DNA of 64,000 bases from Arthrobacter globiformis (GTDB lineage: Bacteria; Actinomycetota; Actinomycetes; Actinomycetales; Micrococcaceae), in assembly GCF_030818015.1 (NCBI RefSeq), contig NZ_JAUSZX010000001.1, forward strand, positions 434,001-498,000, written 5' to 3'. This document shows positions 63,481-64,000 of the stretch, one piece after another; positions within the stretch are counted from its first letter, which is position 1, and each line of letters starts with the position of its first letter. Both the position numbers and the translations under genes were made by a program. The notes beneath the pieces were generated by a model that worked only from the letters and a program-made list of their open reading frames with translations, was not told where the DNA came from and searched no databases.

Positions 63481-64000
63481 ACCAGCACCACAACTCAGCC
63501 CCTGACCTCGCCTCGACTCTCGGCGGCGCCATCCTGCGGGATGTCACCCTGCGGGACGGGCTGCAGCTCACAGGGAAAGTCCTGTCCACCGAACGGAAGC
63601 TGGAGACGGTCCGGGAATTGCTCCGCCTGGGCGTCCCGGCCATCGAGCTGGGCTCCATGGCCCGCCCGGACCTCGTCCCCACCATGGCCAACACCCTGGA
63701 GGTGGTCCAGAACCTCACGCCGGAGGAGTTGGAAAAGTGCTGGATCTGGGTGGCCACCCCCGGCCACGTGGCCAAGGCCGCGGCCGCCGGAGCGCGCAAC
63801 TTCCAGTACTGCCTCTCGGCGTCGGACTCGCACAACAAGGCGAACATCGGGCGCACCACGGAGGAGAGCCTCGCCGCACTGCCCCAGGCTGTGGAGTACG
63901 CGCAGGCGGTCAACGGGCAGATCCAGCTGTGCATCGCCACGTCCTTCACCTGCCCGTTCGAGGGGACCGTGCCCGAGGAGCGGGTCCTGGCGATCGCCAA
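63477..64000 (+). CDS. Hydroxymethylglutaryl-CoA lyase-like protein (3' end outside window)
   Basis: The first 174 codons are present. The HMGL/DRE-TIM metallolyase motif LRDVTLRDGLQ (the Asp and Arg of the D-R-E catalytic group) lies near residue 21. VPAIELGSMARPDLVPTMAN and CIATSFTCPFEG (substrate Cys-rich strand) follow. Cleaves a 3-hydroxy-3-methyl-acyl-CoA to acetyl-CoA and a keto acid in known members. With the CoA-transferase it would activate then cleave the imported acid. Starts inside the upstream stop (ATGA). Confidence 0.9.
   Translation, partial: MNQHHNSAPDLASTLGGAILRDVTLRDGLQLTGKVLSTERKLETVRELLRLGVPAIELGSMARPDLVPTMANTLEVVQNLTPEELEKCWIWVATPGHVAKAAAAGARNFQYCLSASDSHNKANIGRTTEESLAALPQAVEYAQAVNGQIQLCIATSFTCPFEGTVPEERVLAIA

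Overview
The window looks like chromosome of a high-GC Gram-positive of the Micrococcaceae (Arthrobacter, Pseudarthrobacter or Paenarthrobacter type). The reasons are GC-rich coding sequence with strong antisense open frames, lipoprotein substrate-binding proteins, a polyphosphate glucokinase, a DUF3090 locus, DasR-like operators and a riboswitch-controlled gcvP-gcvT-gcvH-sdaA-lipA operon. All assignments rest on reading the sequence. No database search was run.

Region 1 (1-19.2 kb) holds two neighbouring sugar or glycoside catabolic clusters. The first has a MalFG-type importer without its own ATPase, a Gfo/Idh/MocA dehydrogenase, a zinc MDR dehydrogenase, two TIM-barrel isomerase/epimerase-like proteins and polyphosphate glucokinase. 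This set fits an oxidise-eliminate-hydrate-reduce route from a glycoside or anhydrosugar to free glucose, as described for levoglucosan. The second has a divergent ROK regulator, an RbsABC-type importer, a TIM-barrel epimerase, a GMC flavoprotein with a gluconate-2-dehydrogenase-subunit-3-like partner, a mycofactocin-type SDR and a frameshifted Gfo/Idh protein. Both clusters carry decayed copies. An NTF2-like gene and an IS3-family remnant close the region (19.3-20.2 kb).

Region 2 (20.5-34 kb) is the most coherent system. A five-gene minus-strand operon (DAO-family oxidase, HglS, ALDH7-type dehydrogenase, Glu/Leu/Phe/Val dehydrogenase-like enzyme, fused FAD/Fe-S D-2-hydroxyacid dehydrogenase) faces a plus-strand operon (binding protein, ketimine-reductase-like OCD protein, ATPase, two permeases). 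A GntR/FCD regulator lies between them. The genes line up as a full route from piperideine-2-carboxylate/pipecolate (lysine) through 2-aminoadipate, 2-oxoadipate and D-2-hydroxyglutarate to 2-oxoglutarate. A GATTAC-core motif occurs in all three promoter regions.

Region 3 (34-39.3 kb) is a decayed, rearranged patch. It holds an Lrp/AsnC tail, an intact DUF3090 gene between a broken histidine phosphatase and a broken SCO1664-like gene, three copies of a roughly 30-bp repeat, an Ala/Pro-rich secreted protein, a 57-codon gene with three IGxWP repeats, a perfect 18-bp hairpin and a frameshifted serine resolvase.

Region 4 (39.4-45 kb) is an amino-sugar operon (MFS porter, BadF-type kinase, SIS deaminase-like protein, nagA) divergent from a GntR/UTRA regulator, with two DasR-like operators between. 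It is followed by small or orphan genes: a hypothetical protein, two orphan binding proteins, a DUF6919-like protein and a MOSC protein (45-49.5 kb).

Region 5 (49.5-60.5 kb) is glycine, serine and one-carbon metabolism. The gcvPTH-sdaA-lipA operon runs left from one tandem glycine riboswitch. An APC permease, purU and a MetF-like gene run right from a second, nearly identical tandem glycine riboswitch in inverted orientation. Region 6 (60.6-64 kb) holds a GntP-family carboxylate permease, a class III CoA-transferase and the start of an HMG-CoA-lyase-like gene cut by the window edge.
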